Assembly: GCA_017607445.1 (NCBI GenBank)
Contig: JAEVHH010000005.1
Span: forward strand, 1,989,001-2,053,000
Direction of reading: 5' to 3'
DNA: 64,000 nucleotides
Source of the DNA: Histoplasma ohiense
Lineage: Eukaryota > Ascomycota > Eurotiomycetes > Onygenales > Ajellomycetaceae
Shown here: positions 45,902 to 57,552 of the stretch, piece by piece
How the letters are laid out: every line of letters begins with the position of its first letter
Numbering within the stretch: the first letter of the stretch is position 1
Made by a program: the position numbers and the translations under genes
The notes under the pieces: model-generated
The model's input: the letters and a program-made list of their open reading frames with translations, nothing else
Databases searched by the model: none
Told to the model about the DNA's origin: nothing

Positions 45902-47754
45902 ATGGCAGGGCCTTCGGATATGTATGGGAATTGCCCAGCCCCGTTCATGCAGGAAGACCTCTTCCCACCTACAGGCGGATGTATGTCAAACCACCTCGTG
46001 TCCTATTTTATTCAGAGTGTATAAAAATATCCCATGTACTGAATCGTCGCAGTTGTTACCGGCAGATGGTGCGAGCCATTCCCAATCAAAAATGGAAATG
46101 CATCGTGCTGCCTTCCATGCCCACATGCTGACTGGAGATACCCTAACGGTACTTACATCTCTCCTATTCGCGGCGGTGTCGACCTAGACTAACATACACA
46201 AAAGATTTCATGAATAAAACCGAAGTTGCCAATTGGATTGCGTTAGCAATATTCACCTTGAACTGCCTGTTGTTAATTAGCTTTGCGGTATTACCCGTGA
46301 AGTGGACGCACCGCCACTACTTAGGCGTGTGTCTGACTGTTGGCATTGTATTTATGGAGGTATTGATAGTCCATTCCTCCCATGAAAACCCCTTTCGAAC
46401 AAGTGACCTTGGTTGTGGCTCTCAAGTTAATAACCCTGCTGACTTCCATCAAATAGCTCTCGTTTATTGTCCCTTTGATCGCAAAACCGGACGAATGTTT
46501 TAATGCGATTACTCCAAATCATATGGAATCGGATTTGGCTTGCGCGTTCTCAGGCTCCTTTATCTTATTTGGTGGTTGGGGTGTCATCGTATGGAGTATG
46601 CTCTCAAAATTTTTTTCAACCACTACATATTATCCCAAATATTCCGTATTCAATGCTAATCTGGCTACACAGGCTTTTGTCGCGCCTTGTCGCTGCATTT
46701 GCAAATTTGCTGGGATGTTGTCCCTGGATATAAATTCTTTTTCACAACGCTGACATTGGGCTGGGTAATACCAGCGGTCGGTTTGGCCCTTGCCTTATCC
46801 ATAACAGGAATATCATATCGATTCGGCAACATATGCCACATTAATCATGACAACAGCCTAGCGGATTTCTGGGGCCCATTGATGGGGCTTGCTGCCCTGG
46901 CGTTGATGATCCAATTCGTGACGTTGGCGTATTGCATCCATGTTTACATCAAGTCACTCCTGGACAACAATCCGACTACTGATAACAGCTCTGTACTACC
47001 ATCGCACGCTGGAAGCGTCCGGACCGTCTCAGCTCGCCAGGCCTACCGCCGTGTGAAGAGGGTCATCCAATTGCAATGGAGAGGAATTGCCGTGGTCCTT
47101 ACAATTATCGCCAATGTCATTTTTTTCACTGTCGTATTCCTGTCCTTGGATAGCAGTGCCAGACGGACGCCAGAACTGGTGAAGAAATCTAAATCCTGGA
47201 TTATTTGCCTTGCATTGACCAAAGGGGATAAGAATGAATGCGCACCCCTGGCTTCAAATTTGGGACCCAATGAAGCATCCATCTTCGCGGTCCTGGTCAT
47301 GCTGTCCATGAGTGGAATATGGACCCTTCTTTTCCTCGGTAGATATTCCATGATTCTCGGCTGGATAGACCTTTTCAAGAGAAAGCTGATGCGCAGTGGA
47401 GAATTTGTCTCCGCAGATGCTCGTGCTGGAACATCCACGCGCGATTATGAGATGATTAATCCATCATCACGAAAGGAGGTCGCTAAGAGCCCCGAGCCGT
47501 TACATTCCTCAAGTCCCTCGGTTGTTTCGATGTCCACTGTTCGACTCTCCGCAGGAAAAGGAGAGTCAGAAACATATACTCCAGAAGTGAGATATACCAG
47601 TCCCGCATTGAGTTTTTCTACGCCTCGGCCTCCGAGCGCTTCACACAACCGTAATAACAATCGTTCCCCGGGCGGTCGCGATTGGAATCCACAGACATCA
47701 TTTGCTCGGGGAAACCCTCAGGCTTCATACTGGTATGACGATAGCGACCGGTGA
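45902..47754 (+). CDS. Seven-transmembrane receptor-like protein (fungal, Frizzled/secretin-like type)
   Basis: Five exons (45902-45980, 46053-46148, 46205-46359, 46457-46595, 46673-47754) give about 516 aa. A short cysteine-rich N-terminus (NCPAPFMQEDLFPPTGGF, WCEPFPIKNG, ASCCLPCPHADWRYP) precedes several membrane segments: WIALAIFTLNCLLLISFAVL, the span around VCLTVGIVFMELSFIVPLIA, FSGSFILFGGWGVIVW, LGWVIPAVGLALAL, FWGPLMGLAALALMIQF, AVVLTIIANVIFFTVVFLS and ASIFAVLVMLSMSGIWTLLF. CAFSGSF with ALSLHLQICW matches the third-helix region of this fungal family. The C-terminal 150 residues are Ser/Pro-rich and cytosolic. I class it as a putative G-protein-coupled receptor by topology and resemblance to fungal proteins with weak Frizzled similarity; ligand and G protein are unknown. 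Splicing is essential to see the cysteine-rich head. Confidence 0.82.
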
Positions 47755-49299
47755 TGTCTTTCATTTTAGCTGCAAAAAGTAGCAAAAAGCAAAGAAGCTT
47801 TACTTTTACCTACCACCCTCATTCGTGTAAAAATTTTTACCTTTAACTCTTTTTATTACTTGGCATGTAATGCAGATTCATTCTTCACCCTCTGCATGCT
47901 GTTACATTCTCCTTCTACCTTACGCCTTACTTTTCCCTCGAGTTAATTGACCTCTAATCATTAAGTCAGGGTTTACGCCTAACGCCCAAATCAACTTTGC
48001 TTCTTTACTTATTATACCTATTTCTACTTGCTACAATACCCAGGGCCTAATAAGTCTTGTCCACTTTCATCATTGTCGAAATTTCAGCGCTTGCGTGTCA
48101 CCATTTACTAGTATTTCGTTCATTTTTACTTGACTCTCTTTAGGGATTTACTTCAAAGTCCCCCTCTGCTTCTATCAGCTTCCTCTCTTCTCTCCCCCCT
48201 TTTTTTTTGTTTTTAACTTTTCAACCTGTTCTGCACATGTACGTTGTACGTATTGGCTATTCCTCCATTCTATGTCTTAAAGCGATCAAAGGCAGGATTG
48301 AGGCGAACAATGGGAAACAAAAAATGCGCCCGCAAAAGATTTCAAGTGTGTTACTACTACTCTCAAGGGGATACCGAAAGTGCCCTAACCCCGTTAGCAA
48401 ATATTCGGTAAATTTTTTTTTTTTTTTTTTTTTTATCTTTGACTGTCCAATGTCTTTATTTCTGGGGCTAAATATGGCGTGCGACTGGCGTGGGAAGGAC
48501 TTTTTGGCCTGGCCTAGTCATTATGTTCGACTACCTTTGATTGTTATTGTTTGTTTTTGGGTTGGATGCGAAATGGGCGTTGGGTTTTCTTCTCTCTTGT
48601 ATGTTTTTATTTTATTTGGTTTTCTCCCTTCCCTTTTTGACACTCGGCGAGAGCCAAACGCCGGGGTCAAATTAATTATCATAATTACTGTATAACGTTC
48701 AAAAAAAGCAAGAATCTGTCAGGGACAACAAGTCAGTGTAAAATCTTGTGTGTATAATCTAGGGAGGAAACAAGGTTGAATAGCTTCCAAATTCTCTGGC
48801 CACGAATGATCCCTGTGGGCGTTAGGAACCAACTTTCCTGCAGATTGGCACCTGGGGGAGGCTGCCTTATACAAGGATGTGAAGAATCCAGGTTAGAAAG
48901 TTCTGCCGAAATAGTTTAAACAGAGGAGGCACAATTGAGCCTAGAAAGCGAAGATTTTACCCTTCATCTCTTCGTCCCTCTTCTGTTGATATTACCGGTA
49001 AATCCCTTCGCCCAAACAATCGCATTGTTCCAACCCCTTTTTGACACTAAGGTCAAACAAAGCAATGAAAACAGCGGACGAAGATTAACAACTCCAATGA
49101 CCCCTCATCATGCACAAGCTAGCAGTTTGGTGAGGGGTTTTTCTTTTTTTTTTGGGGGATTTTTTGGCGCTGGAGAGCGTACTCATGTTGGGTAATTATG
49201 TGCTCTTTCAATAAACTTTCTTTCATAGGACATTTCGTCTCGAGAAACCGGCCATTCTGAAGGTTCGCAGAGCATATTGGCAGGCCCTCTCGAATGCAG
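47755..49299. other. Spacer downstream of the 7TM gene
   Basis: The 3' UTR is followed by AT-rich sequence. A 22-T run lies at 48413-48434. An open frame at 48207-48695 spans that run and is largely a product of T-rich sequence, so I do not support it. Confidence 0.45.
48413..48434. repeat. Poly-T tract (22 nt)
   Basis: An uninterrupted T run lies in the 3' flank of the 7TM gene. Confidence 0.8.
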
Positions 49300-49749
49300 C
49301 TACTGACCAGTTGACTTCACGGCCTTTGGGATGCTTCGGCCGGTGTGATGCTCCCACTTTGAGGTGAAGGAGATAAAGTAACCGCACACAGTCTTGACGG
49401 AGGGGAGAAGCGTGAGATATGCAATCAATCTTTCAGCAAATAGCTTTAGGGTCTGAGGAGTGGGATCGGGCTCGTCTTTATCGAGATTCGCATGTACCGA
49501 CTCGTTGCGAGAATGCCTCCAGCTGAAATGAATCAGCACAAATGTATCTGAAGCATACAGTGCCCAATCTGCAGCAGCTCGCTCTTGTTTAGCTGCAGTA
49601 GCAGAAGCAAGCCTTGGAAAGCAAACAACATTGTCTTGCTCTTCTTGTTGTTGCTGATACTCAGCAGTGAATTCTCAAGATGTAGCATATTTCAACCAAT
49701 CTTTCAACATCTTGATCAGTTTGTTATTCATTTTAGTCATGTGATGGAT
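49300..49749 (-). pseudogene. Remnant resembling N-terminus of fungal tyrosine-recombinase/FluG-domain proteins
   Basis: One minus-strand frame runs from an ATG at about 49749 (MTKMNNKLIKMLKDWLKYAT) through an in-frame TGA near 49684, then stays open to a TAG at 49300. The part after the stop reads EFTAEYQQQQEEQ, then SATAAKQERAAADWALY, and ends with LTLLPSVKTVCGYFISFTSK and WEHHTGRSIPKAV. The pattern of an acidic lead, K-E-AA-W-Y, then S-V-K-T-V-x-Y-F and TGRSIP resembles the N-terminal part of Crypton-like tyrosine recombinase or FluG-domain proteins common in ascomycetes. No catalytic R-H-R-Y part is visible nearby. The call rests on remembered resemblance. The stop and truncation argue for a dead copy, although an intron across the TGA cannot be excluded. 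Confidence 0.35.
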
Positions 49750-49938
49750 GTGGGAGGATCTGATGATGGAGAGGAAGTTGAAGAATGAAAAGATAAAACC
49801 TCAATTTTATGAACTGTCTGATCTATCTTAAATAGTTCTTGAGGGCAGACAACTCCTCCTGGTCTATCTGCAATCACGCAGTGTCATTCAATCTCATCCA
49901 TGACTTCACCCAGCACACCCACACTCACCCGCACTCAC

Positions 49939-50173
49939 CCTCGCGTCGCACGACCATCACTCTTGAAGCGGCAGCAACTCGGAGGCTCGACATGCGGTTG
50001 GGCACGTTGTATAGCGGCTTGAGTATGGCTGAGCGGACGGGAAGCCCTATTTTCCACTCCCTATGTTCGTATGTGGTAGAGGAGGTGATTCCCTCATCTT
50101 TTATAGCAGCAGTTTCAGCGGTAGGAATTTTAGCCCAGCAGTTGCGGCAGCCGCGATTGTATAGAACGTTCAT
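49939..50173 (-). CDS. Possible small protein or first exon, unidentified
   Basis: A minus-strand frame starts at ATG 50173 (MNVLYNRGCRNCWAKIPT), with an alternative ATG at 50224, and contains WKIGLPVRSAILKPLYNVPN and MSSLRVAAASRVMVVRREG. It ends at two tandem donor-like gtgagt sites (near 49938 and 49929). A plausible acceptor (gattgcag) lies near 49880, but the continuation is ambiguous. The basic, compact composition looks like a genuine coding exon. I recognise no family. Confidence 0.3.
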
Positions 50174-50224
50174 GTTACCATACAATTGGCTCAACCCAAC
50201 GTAGGAGTAGGATACATCTGGCAT

Positions 50225-51058
50225 AAGCCGGTCTGCTTATATTAGAACGATTTGGTCAAGGTAGGATATAATAGGTATGGGGAATGCCAACTTCGTTAAT
50301 TTCCTTTTCTGGGAGCCCCTGGACACGAGACCCTAGCCGTGTATCATATTTGCATCCAGGTTTGATTTTCTTCCTTTTCTTTCCATTACAAGTGTCGACA
50401 TGATGTTATGATTTTAATGTCAGATGGTTAGTCTATTGTATTCTTTTTCTTCCGGATGGATAGAGAAATATTTTGGGACTATGTGGGGTTCAAATTCTAA
50501 TTAGCAGTTGGCAGGAAAGGATTAAATACCATCCGTATATAATTTTCGCTCATAGTAGTATTTGCCAGAGAGATACCAAGCAACCAAGAATAATTTCTTC
50601 CTCTGATCAGGTATAATGTTCTGGCGATAGTCACATATTTTTATGTATTTCGAGCTAAATTGCGGAGTCAAAACTGATTTTAAAGAACATCGAAAATAAA
50701 AAGATATACACCAGAGTCCGTATCACACTAATATCGCCTTGATCATCCGCGCCCAGCCCTTATACTTCACATGTCACAGAAAAGAGATAAAAGAGATTTT
50801 TGAGAACGGAGCTTACAATGTTGGGTTATGGTACAGTGAAATTGCGCTTGCCTAATGCTCCAGCCAGTCGCTCTCCGCATTTGACGCGAAGGACATTCCG
50901 CAAAAAAAAGTACGAAGCGGAACGAAAGAAAGTGAACAGAAAACGGGAGGGCCCAGTTTGAGAGAGTGGCTGGATGATGAAGTCGCAGGTTTGTTGCACT
51001 CGTTATGGAAACAAAGAAATAACTAAGAATCTCAAATTTTCCGGCGCTGTCATATCGA
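50225..51058. other. Spacer between the small minus-strand ORF and U2AF65
   Basis: This is AT-rich sequence, including the 3' region of the U2AF65 gene. An open frame at 50767-51069 has no protein-like motifs. Confidence 0.4.
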
Positions 51059-53156
51059 TTACCATGCATTGACTTCGAAATTTTCCTGTATTACGTTAGA
51101 TAAAGATTTACCTTGTCAAGAAATTATCAATTGGGAGAGCTCAACTTACCTCTGAAAAGTACGTAGTAACAACGGTGCGATCTTGGAATTTCCTTCCTGC
51201 AAGCGCCCTGAGTGCTTTCGTGGCTGACTCGCTATTATCAAATTTAACATAGATTTTGCCAACGCCAGCAGATTGCTTGTTATTCCCCGTTGGCCTTGGT
51301 ACTTTTAGCTCCACAACTTCCCCATATTTTGAGCATTCATCACGGACGTCATCGCATATTTCTATAGGAGACATTAGTGAATATGAAAAGCGTGGCCATG
51401 AAATAATAATATAGAACATAAGGCTTCGTACCTTCATAATCATCGTTGTCAATCAGCTCCTCAGTAGTTACCATGTTCAGCAATTGAAGAACACGACTTG
51501 CTTCAATGTCCTGGGATGTCGTTTTGGCGTACATGGACATGGCATTAACGCCCATGTCAAGGCCAGCAGCTTGTGTAGTTCCTATACTTGCACGAACCAC
51601 TTTAAGTTTCTTGTTACCAAGTTCCATGCCATTCAAGTTTTCAACAGCGATGTCAGTCGACATCGGGTCACGGTACTCGCAAAATGCAATTCCCTATATA
51701 CCAGTTAGCGTTTATAATGCAAAGGTTCGAAATGGCACGTTTACCCTAGACTCGCCCGTCTCACTATCCTTCACAAGGACAAACGACTTAAGTTCCCCAA
51801 ATGAAACTAGGAGCATAGTGACCGGCTCTTCCTCGATAAATGGTGGAATATTCGATACACATATCTTGTTTGGAGAGTCAGGAACCACGTTGGAAACAAC
51901 GCCCTCCTGATGGGGTTCTCCTTCAACGGCAGATGGAAGAATGTAGTCCTTAGGTCGGCGTATTGAAAGTCCTTGGTTTGACCCATTCGAATCTCCATTC
52001 GTTGTATCCATTTCATCATTATCTTCCATAGTAATACCATCAAAAGCCAGCGCAACAGTGGTATCTGCAGCATTTCGGAACTCAAGTAAAGCGAATGTTT
52101 TATCATTGGATAGTTGCGCGGTCACGCATGGATCAACCCCTTTGATGACGTTAAGACCATTCAGCTGGAGGTTGAAGAACTGCACCAAGCTCTCCTCCGT
52201 GGCTGAAGACGGGAGGTTATGAACAAACAGTCGTTTCGCTTGGCGAGAGTTCGAAGGTTTTAGGACGGTATTGGTAGATGTGCCAGGAGCAGTACTAGTA
52301 GTAGGTGGATGAATGAAAGCTTGTAATCGGCTGGGATCAACTGCCTGCTGGCGCGGTGCACCTGGTAGAGGGAACATGCCTACAGGTAACGTTAGGTACT
52401 TCAGATGTGCATCATATCAATACATTTTTCAACTTACCAGAGAGCTTTGCCTGTTCCGCCGTTACATGTTCATAACCAGGCGGTTTGATATCCCACTGCG
52501 TCAGTCGACGTTTCCGCTCAAGGATAGGAACAACGTCCGTCAAATCTGGAGTGGGTTCCCTCTTTTTTGGTGGTGGACTCGCACTTCGCTTCCGCTCCCT
52601 ACCCCCGCCGAATGCATCGCGATCTCGACCTCTACCTCCTCGGGACCTGTCATCTGGCACGTCTCTGTCGCGTCGAGCAGATCTGTCATCTTCGTCCCTC
52701 CTATGATCACGCCGTCTGTCACTTCGGTCTCTATCCCATTCTCTCTCATCTCGTCGGCCTGAATATCTGTCCTCCCGCTCCCTTGCGCGATAGTCACGAC
52801 TTGAGGAGTACAAATCCGGTTCCTGTTCGCGCCGTCCCGACCTTGAGGGATGTTGAGGCGACCTTGATCTTCTTCTTTCTCTCTCCCGTCTGTCGCCGCG
52901 ATCGCCACGGCTACTGCGGTCATTTCGGTCTTTTCGATCCTCTCGATCAGAGCGAGCCGCCCCCTAGAAAAATACAAGGTATAAGCAAAGTGTACAGAAA
53001 CCAATGCGCAGGCAGAAAGGATTACGGTAACATACGTAATATTCCCGAGATCGCCCAGAGTCTATAAGACATCACAAGTCAGCTATGCTATCGTTCATGG
53101 TTCACTCCAGGCGAACTTTTACCCTTACCTCTAGCTGCGTAGCTATCCCCGTTCAT
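51059..53156 (-). CDS. Splicing factor U2AF large subunit (U2AF65)
   Basis: Seven exons on the minus strand (53129-53156, 53036-53061, 52438-52963, 51745-52379, 51432-51693, 51150-51361, 51059-51085) give about 571 aa. The first two exons are only 28 and 26 nt (MNGDSYAAR, then DSGRSREYY). An Arg/Asp/Ser/Glu-rich RS-like region covers about aa 19-140. Then TPDLTDVVPILERKRRLTQW marks the usual linker before MFPLPGAPRQQ. RRM1 starts near aa 243 (RLFVHNLPSSATEESLVQFF), RRM2 near aa 355 (KICVSNIPPFIEEEPV, GIAFCEYRDP) and the UHM-type RRM3 near aa 490 (EICDDVRDECSKYGEVV, GKIYVKFDN). The last exon gives ENFEVNAW, matching the family end. U2AF65 binds the polypyrimidine tract and contacts SF1 and SF3b1. 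It is divergent from OGG1. Confidence 0.93.
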
Positions 53157-53492
53157 CTTGTCAATTCGACGGAAAACTGAGGGAAGGATTCCAAATTCAA
53201 GGGCAGGTCCAACAGCGTAATCTGAGAAGATCAGACGCCTGGAATTAATTGTAACAAGGCGAAGCTTCACAGAAATCAATGGTTGAGAATGGATTGGGAA
53301 TGGATCGGGTGCCCAGCTCGCTGCCAATATAAAAAGTTGGTGAGCCGTGAGGAATTGACAACTGAGCGCTGAAGATGGCTTGGCGCGCGAGCCAATCCAA
53401 CAGTCACGTGCTGTATCAAAGGGGCAAAAATATTTACACGGTACAAAGGTTACAGTAGCTATTGCCATGACCTTGGGTTTCAATCCACAGAC
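53157..53492. promoter_or_regulatory. Divergent promoter of U2AF65 and OGG1
   Basis: Only 336 bp separate the two ATGs. The stretch contains CAGTCACGTGCTG near 53401, whose core CACGTG is a palindromic E-box, roughly midway between the genes. No TATA box stands out. Confidence 0.5.
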
Positions 53493-54973
53493 ATGTCTAT
53501 TGGCGCGTTTTCTGAATGGCGAAAGCTGCCGATAAGTTTGACTGAGCTCTGTATCAATACTACTCTCCGCTGTGGACAGTCATTTCGGTGAGAAACTCTC
53601 CGTCCGATTATCGAATATCAGGGCGCATCTACTAACAAGAGCCTTTTGTACGAGAAACTCAGATGGCAGAAGTCCGGAGACAACGAATGGAGCTGCGCCC
53701 TTTATGGGCGCATTGTGTCCTTGCGACAGGATCCCACCCATCTCCATTATCGGTCATATTTTCCCCCAATTCCACCTGCATTGCCGACTCCTCCATCCTC
53801 CGTACCAGCATCAAGAAGAGAAGAGTCGTGTGAAAAGATTGATGATACGGAAGCATTGATCAACAACTACTTCAACTTGGACCTGAATCTTACGGACCTC
53901 TATGAACAATGGTCAACTGCTGATAAAAACTTCAAGAAGAAAGCTCCCAAGTTCGCTGGTATCCGTATATTACGGCAGGATTCTTGGGAGGCACTTATTT
54001 CGTTTATTTGCAGTAGCAATAATAATATAGCGCGAATCTCACAAATGGTATGTATATGTCTTATAACAGCCCGATATATCTCTTTCGGACTAACACAATC
54101 ATTTTTGTGCGTTAGGTGGAAAAACTGTGTTTGAACTACGGTCCACTGATCGGATACATAGACAAGAAACCATATCATGATTTCCCGACTCCTCAGGCAC
54201 TTGTAGGTCGTGACGTTGAAGCACGCCTCCGTGAGCTTGGGTTCGGATATCGGGCAAAATATATTTACCAAACTGCCCTTATTGTTGTTAACGATCGTGA
54301 GGAAGGTTGGTTGAATTCTCTCCGTAACCCTGAGTGCCCATCGTTTGGCCAAAGCCCGGCGCATGCAGGAGAAATGTCAGAGGGAGGTAGAGAGGGGTAT
54401 CGAAAGGCTCATGAGTGCCTCCTTGAGCTTCAAGGGGTTGGCCCCAAAGTTGCAGATTGTGCGTGCCTCATGGGTTTAGGTTGGGGAGAGGCCGTTCCGG
54501 TCGATACTCATGGTAAGCAACGGATTTCCGTTTCACCGTTTCACGAATCCGTTCTTTTGTTTATGCGTTGTTTCTACATAGTATGGCAAATTGCGCAGCG
54601 CGATTACAAGTTCGGCAAAGGAAAGCATAAAAGCTTAACGAAAGCAACTTATGATGCGGTGGGTAACCACTTCCGAATTCTCTGGGGAAAGGAGGCCGGC
54701 TGGGCCCACAGCGTGTTGTTCACGGCAGATCTGAAAACATTTTCGGAACGTTTAACTTCCAAAGTTGAAGTGGATGTGAAGAATATCGAGCAGCAGGAGC
54801 ACCGAATAAAGATCGAGACCACCAAGCAGGTTTCAATCAAGAGAGAAATATCCGATGATTTTGAGGAGACGAAGACACATATTGAAAAGGTGGAAACCGA
54901 ATCAAAGCCCGTCACAAAAAGACGACGAACAGCCAGGGGAGATGAAGCACCTTACCGACGGCAACGAAGATAA
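53493..54973 (+). CDS. OGG1: 8-oxoguanine DNA glycosylase/AP lyase (OGG1)
   Basis: Four exons (53493-53587, 53663-54047, 54116-54512, 54582-54973) encode about 422 aa starting MSIGAFSEWRKLPISLTELC. Exon 1 ends within LRCGQSF and splices to RWQKSGDNEWSCALYGRIVS, the expected N-terminal domain. ICSSNNNIARISQM leads into VEKLCLNYGP. The helix-hairpin-helix-GPD motif is LLELQGVGPKVADC with the Schiff-base lysine at about K271, and the catalytic aspartate is in VPVDTHV at about D290. The enzyme removes 8-oxoguanine opposite C and nicks the AP site. The tail is Lys/Glu-rich and ends with a basic KRRRTARGDEAPYRRQRR that could be a nuclear signal. The third intron is 69 nt and stop-free. Confidence 0.94.
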
Positions 54974-55696
54974 CTAATAGCCAATACACTGGCAGCAGCT
55001 CTTCACGCTTGAGCCCCTTCCGTTGACTCGGAGTATCTACCTTACGCGGCCGATTGTTGCGCCGTGTTCGAGTTTGAAGACCCAACGGATCTCGCTTTGA
55101 AAGCCAAGTATAACTGTGGGTAAAAATAATTCGCAGACAAATATCCACCACCAGGTTTCTATTTTTTCCACATAAGTCTCCCGGATGCTTGTATCCATGA
55201 ATCGTCCCACTGTTCGATAACTCAAGTGACTAGAGTAAAATACCTGAAGACTTTGTCCAGAAAACAAGATGAAATGCGGCATTAGTATCAATACCTCCTC
55301 AAATACTTTTATCTGGAGGGTCACAGTTAAGCATGGCTCGAGGGATCCGAGCAAGTTAGACAGACGAAATGATAGAGCATGACCGATCCGGAAACCCCTC
55401 AGATCGACAGGAAATTTACACCACCATGTTCGTTAGGTTAGGCAATGAAATGAAAAACTGTCCGCCACCAATGGTTGGATCCAATGCCATCGAAATGTGA
55501 AATTTCTGTTAAAAGATACGTAACTACGAATAAGGTATGCATGGTATTCATTTTAATAATTTTGCCGCTTCTTTTGCAGAAAAAAAAAATTGATAGATTT
55601 TGTTGTATTGAGTCTCGAATTTAAACCAAATCCGCAACTAATTCCGGGATACTTCTGAAAAAGAAATGGCCTCGCTCATCCATACATAAAAGTTTG

Positions 55697-55972
55697 TTAC
55701 GGTACGCTCGCCCCTGACAACTCTAAGGATGATGCATCGAACGGCTGTTTTCGCTGCTCATGATGCTGCTGCAAACAATGTCTTTCCAGTGGCAAAATGG
55801 GTTCCCAGTCCATCTCATTCGGAATGTGCGGAGGCTGGAAGGTTTCGAGATACCGGTTGAGAAGGTTGAGCTCATGAGCAATAATGATTTTGCGTTGGAG
55901 AAGGAAATTGTACACATGTAGAGGTTGGTCACTGGCCTGTTGGATATGATCTCGTGCGGCGATACAATTCAT
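55697..55972 (-). CDS. Unidentified 91-codon ORF
   Basis: A minus-strand frame from ATG 55972 to a stop at 55697 has a plausible composition: YNFLLQRKIIIAHELNLLNR then YLETFQPPHIPNEMDWEPI and a Gln/His-rich LERHCLQQHHEQRKQ. It ends SSLELSGASVP. It could be a small gene, an exon or a decayed remnant. No function is offered. Confidence 0.3.
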   Translation of the reverse strand: MNCIAARDHIQQASDQPLHVYNFLLQRKIIIAHELNLLNRYLETFQPPHIPNEMDWEPILPLERHCLQQHHEQRKQPFDASSLELSGASVP

Positions 55973-56328
55973 TCCGTTGCCGTGACTATGCTAACCGCAA
56001 GTTGTCCCTGGCCAATATCTTTGGGAAAGGATTGAAGGATGCTGTGCTTGGTTGCGACGGGGTCTCCATCAACGGGAAAGGGGTGGTCGTGATGAGAGGC
56101 ACCTCTCAGAGTGTCCTTGATTTCGTTGGGTCTAATTTTGGAGTTAGTATTTTTCTGTGTAGACAATGATGTAAGGGGGAAATGGGGAAATGACTGCTCT
56201 TCCACTGCTGAATATCCATACCTTCTCCTTCATTGCGGCGACTTTGTTTTATTTTTATCAAAAATAGTTGAAATGACTGCTGTTCCTGAGGCAGTGGATA
56301 TGCCAGCTTTGTGGGATACGACAGCATG

Positions 56329-56356
<28 letters not shown>
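56329..56356. repeat. (AT)14 microsatellite
   Basis: A perfect AT dinucleotide run of 28 nt lies in the OGG1-Rax2 spacer. It is likely to vary between strains. Confidence 0.85.
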
Positions 56357-56361
<5 letters not shown>

Positions 56362-57552
56362 CCAGCTCCATGTGTTGTCTACCGAAGGGACGGTGGAGAG
56401 TGGAGATCCTTGCTCCAACAACTGGGGCAACCGAATATGTCTATGTATTCTTCCATTTGGCACGATCGCAAACATCTAGTTGTGGAAGCTCCATGTAGAA
56501 TTCCTAGAAAGCATTCCCCGGCATGGATATGGGTGTTGTCAGCATACCAACATATTCTTCAAGGTTCAGAATAATTCTAGTCACTTCATCCCCTTCTCGT
56601 TCTTTCAGCAGCATATTAACGCGGTATTCCGTCACCCATCCAAGTTCACCCTCTATCCCTTTGAGCAGCTACAGAATAACCATGGGCTCTTGAGGTTGAG
56701 TAAGACACTGACCTGCCACGAGCAAAAGTTTCACGAAATAGATCTGCACAGAAGCGTCCGGTCGAGACATCGAAAGTCCACAAATCCAGCGAACGGAGTT
56801 TATTTCACTTTCGATGGACCAAAAGAATTTATCTTAGTTGCCACATGCCATTTTGGCGGCGGATTCCGGAGGCTTATTAACCAGCAAGAGTATTCGCACT
56901 CTGTGGTAATGCTGCATTGTTGATGCACACTATGACAGGCTGTATCACACGTCCAGCAAAGGTAAAGGCTCTTCATTCGGATGTCTAAGGAGTGCATGAG
57001 CAAACTCCATCCATACGCATGGTGTTCGTCTAGCCAGAACTTCCAGCACTTATCTTTAAAGCAAAACGTCAAGGGGAAAATGAAAGGATTATTCCCTGGA
57101 ATGGGAGATATCATTAATACTATGTAGAACATGAGATAGGAAAAGCAATAAGAGCAAATAAATCCTGTCGTCCAGGTAAATATACGACTGTTCTGTGGCT
57201 AGAAGAATATTCGACACGGGAGAGGAGACAAGGCTAATATGCTACGGGTCTACCTTGCTGCTGAGATACTAAGGACATAGGTAATGTCCGATGGATATGA
57301 CGATGTAAAGGAAGAGAGAAATCGTACGGAATGCTCACAAAAGAGAGATATGACAAATGAAAAAGAAAAGAGACAAGAATAAAGAGAGCGAAAAAGCAAA
57401 CGCCAAGCTTTAAAATCTGCTCGAAAGGGTATTTTCCTTCCCGCCCAGACGCCATGGTATAATTCGAAAAAAAAAAAAGAAAAAAGAAAAAAACGAAGAT
57501 GTGGAAAGATAGAAAAATATTTCCAAACATGTACGAAGCTGGGGAATAGCGC

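Larger units (their letters stand above)
54974..57552. other. 2.6-kb region between OGG1 and Rax2
   Basis: This holds the convergent 3' ends of OGG1 and Rax2. A minus-strand frame at 55697-55972 from a true ATG (MNCIAARDHIQQASDQPLHV) is the most protein-like piece, 91 codons with YNFLLQRKIIIAHELNLLNR, but I recognise no family and see no partner exon. Frames on both strands at 56480-57132 are not identifiable either. Confidence 0.4.

Noticed and set aside
48207..48695. 162-codon plus-strand frame in the 7TM 3' flank
   Set aside because: It spans a 22-T run that creates a poly-Phe stretch and has no recognisable domain.
56480..57132. Overlapping frames on both strands in the OGG1-Rax2 spacer
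   Set aside because: Neither strand gives an identifiable protein, and the competing frames argue against real coding.
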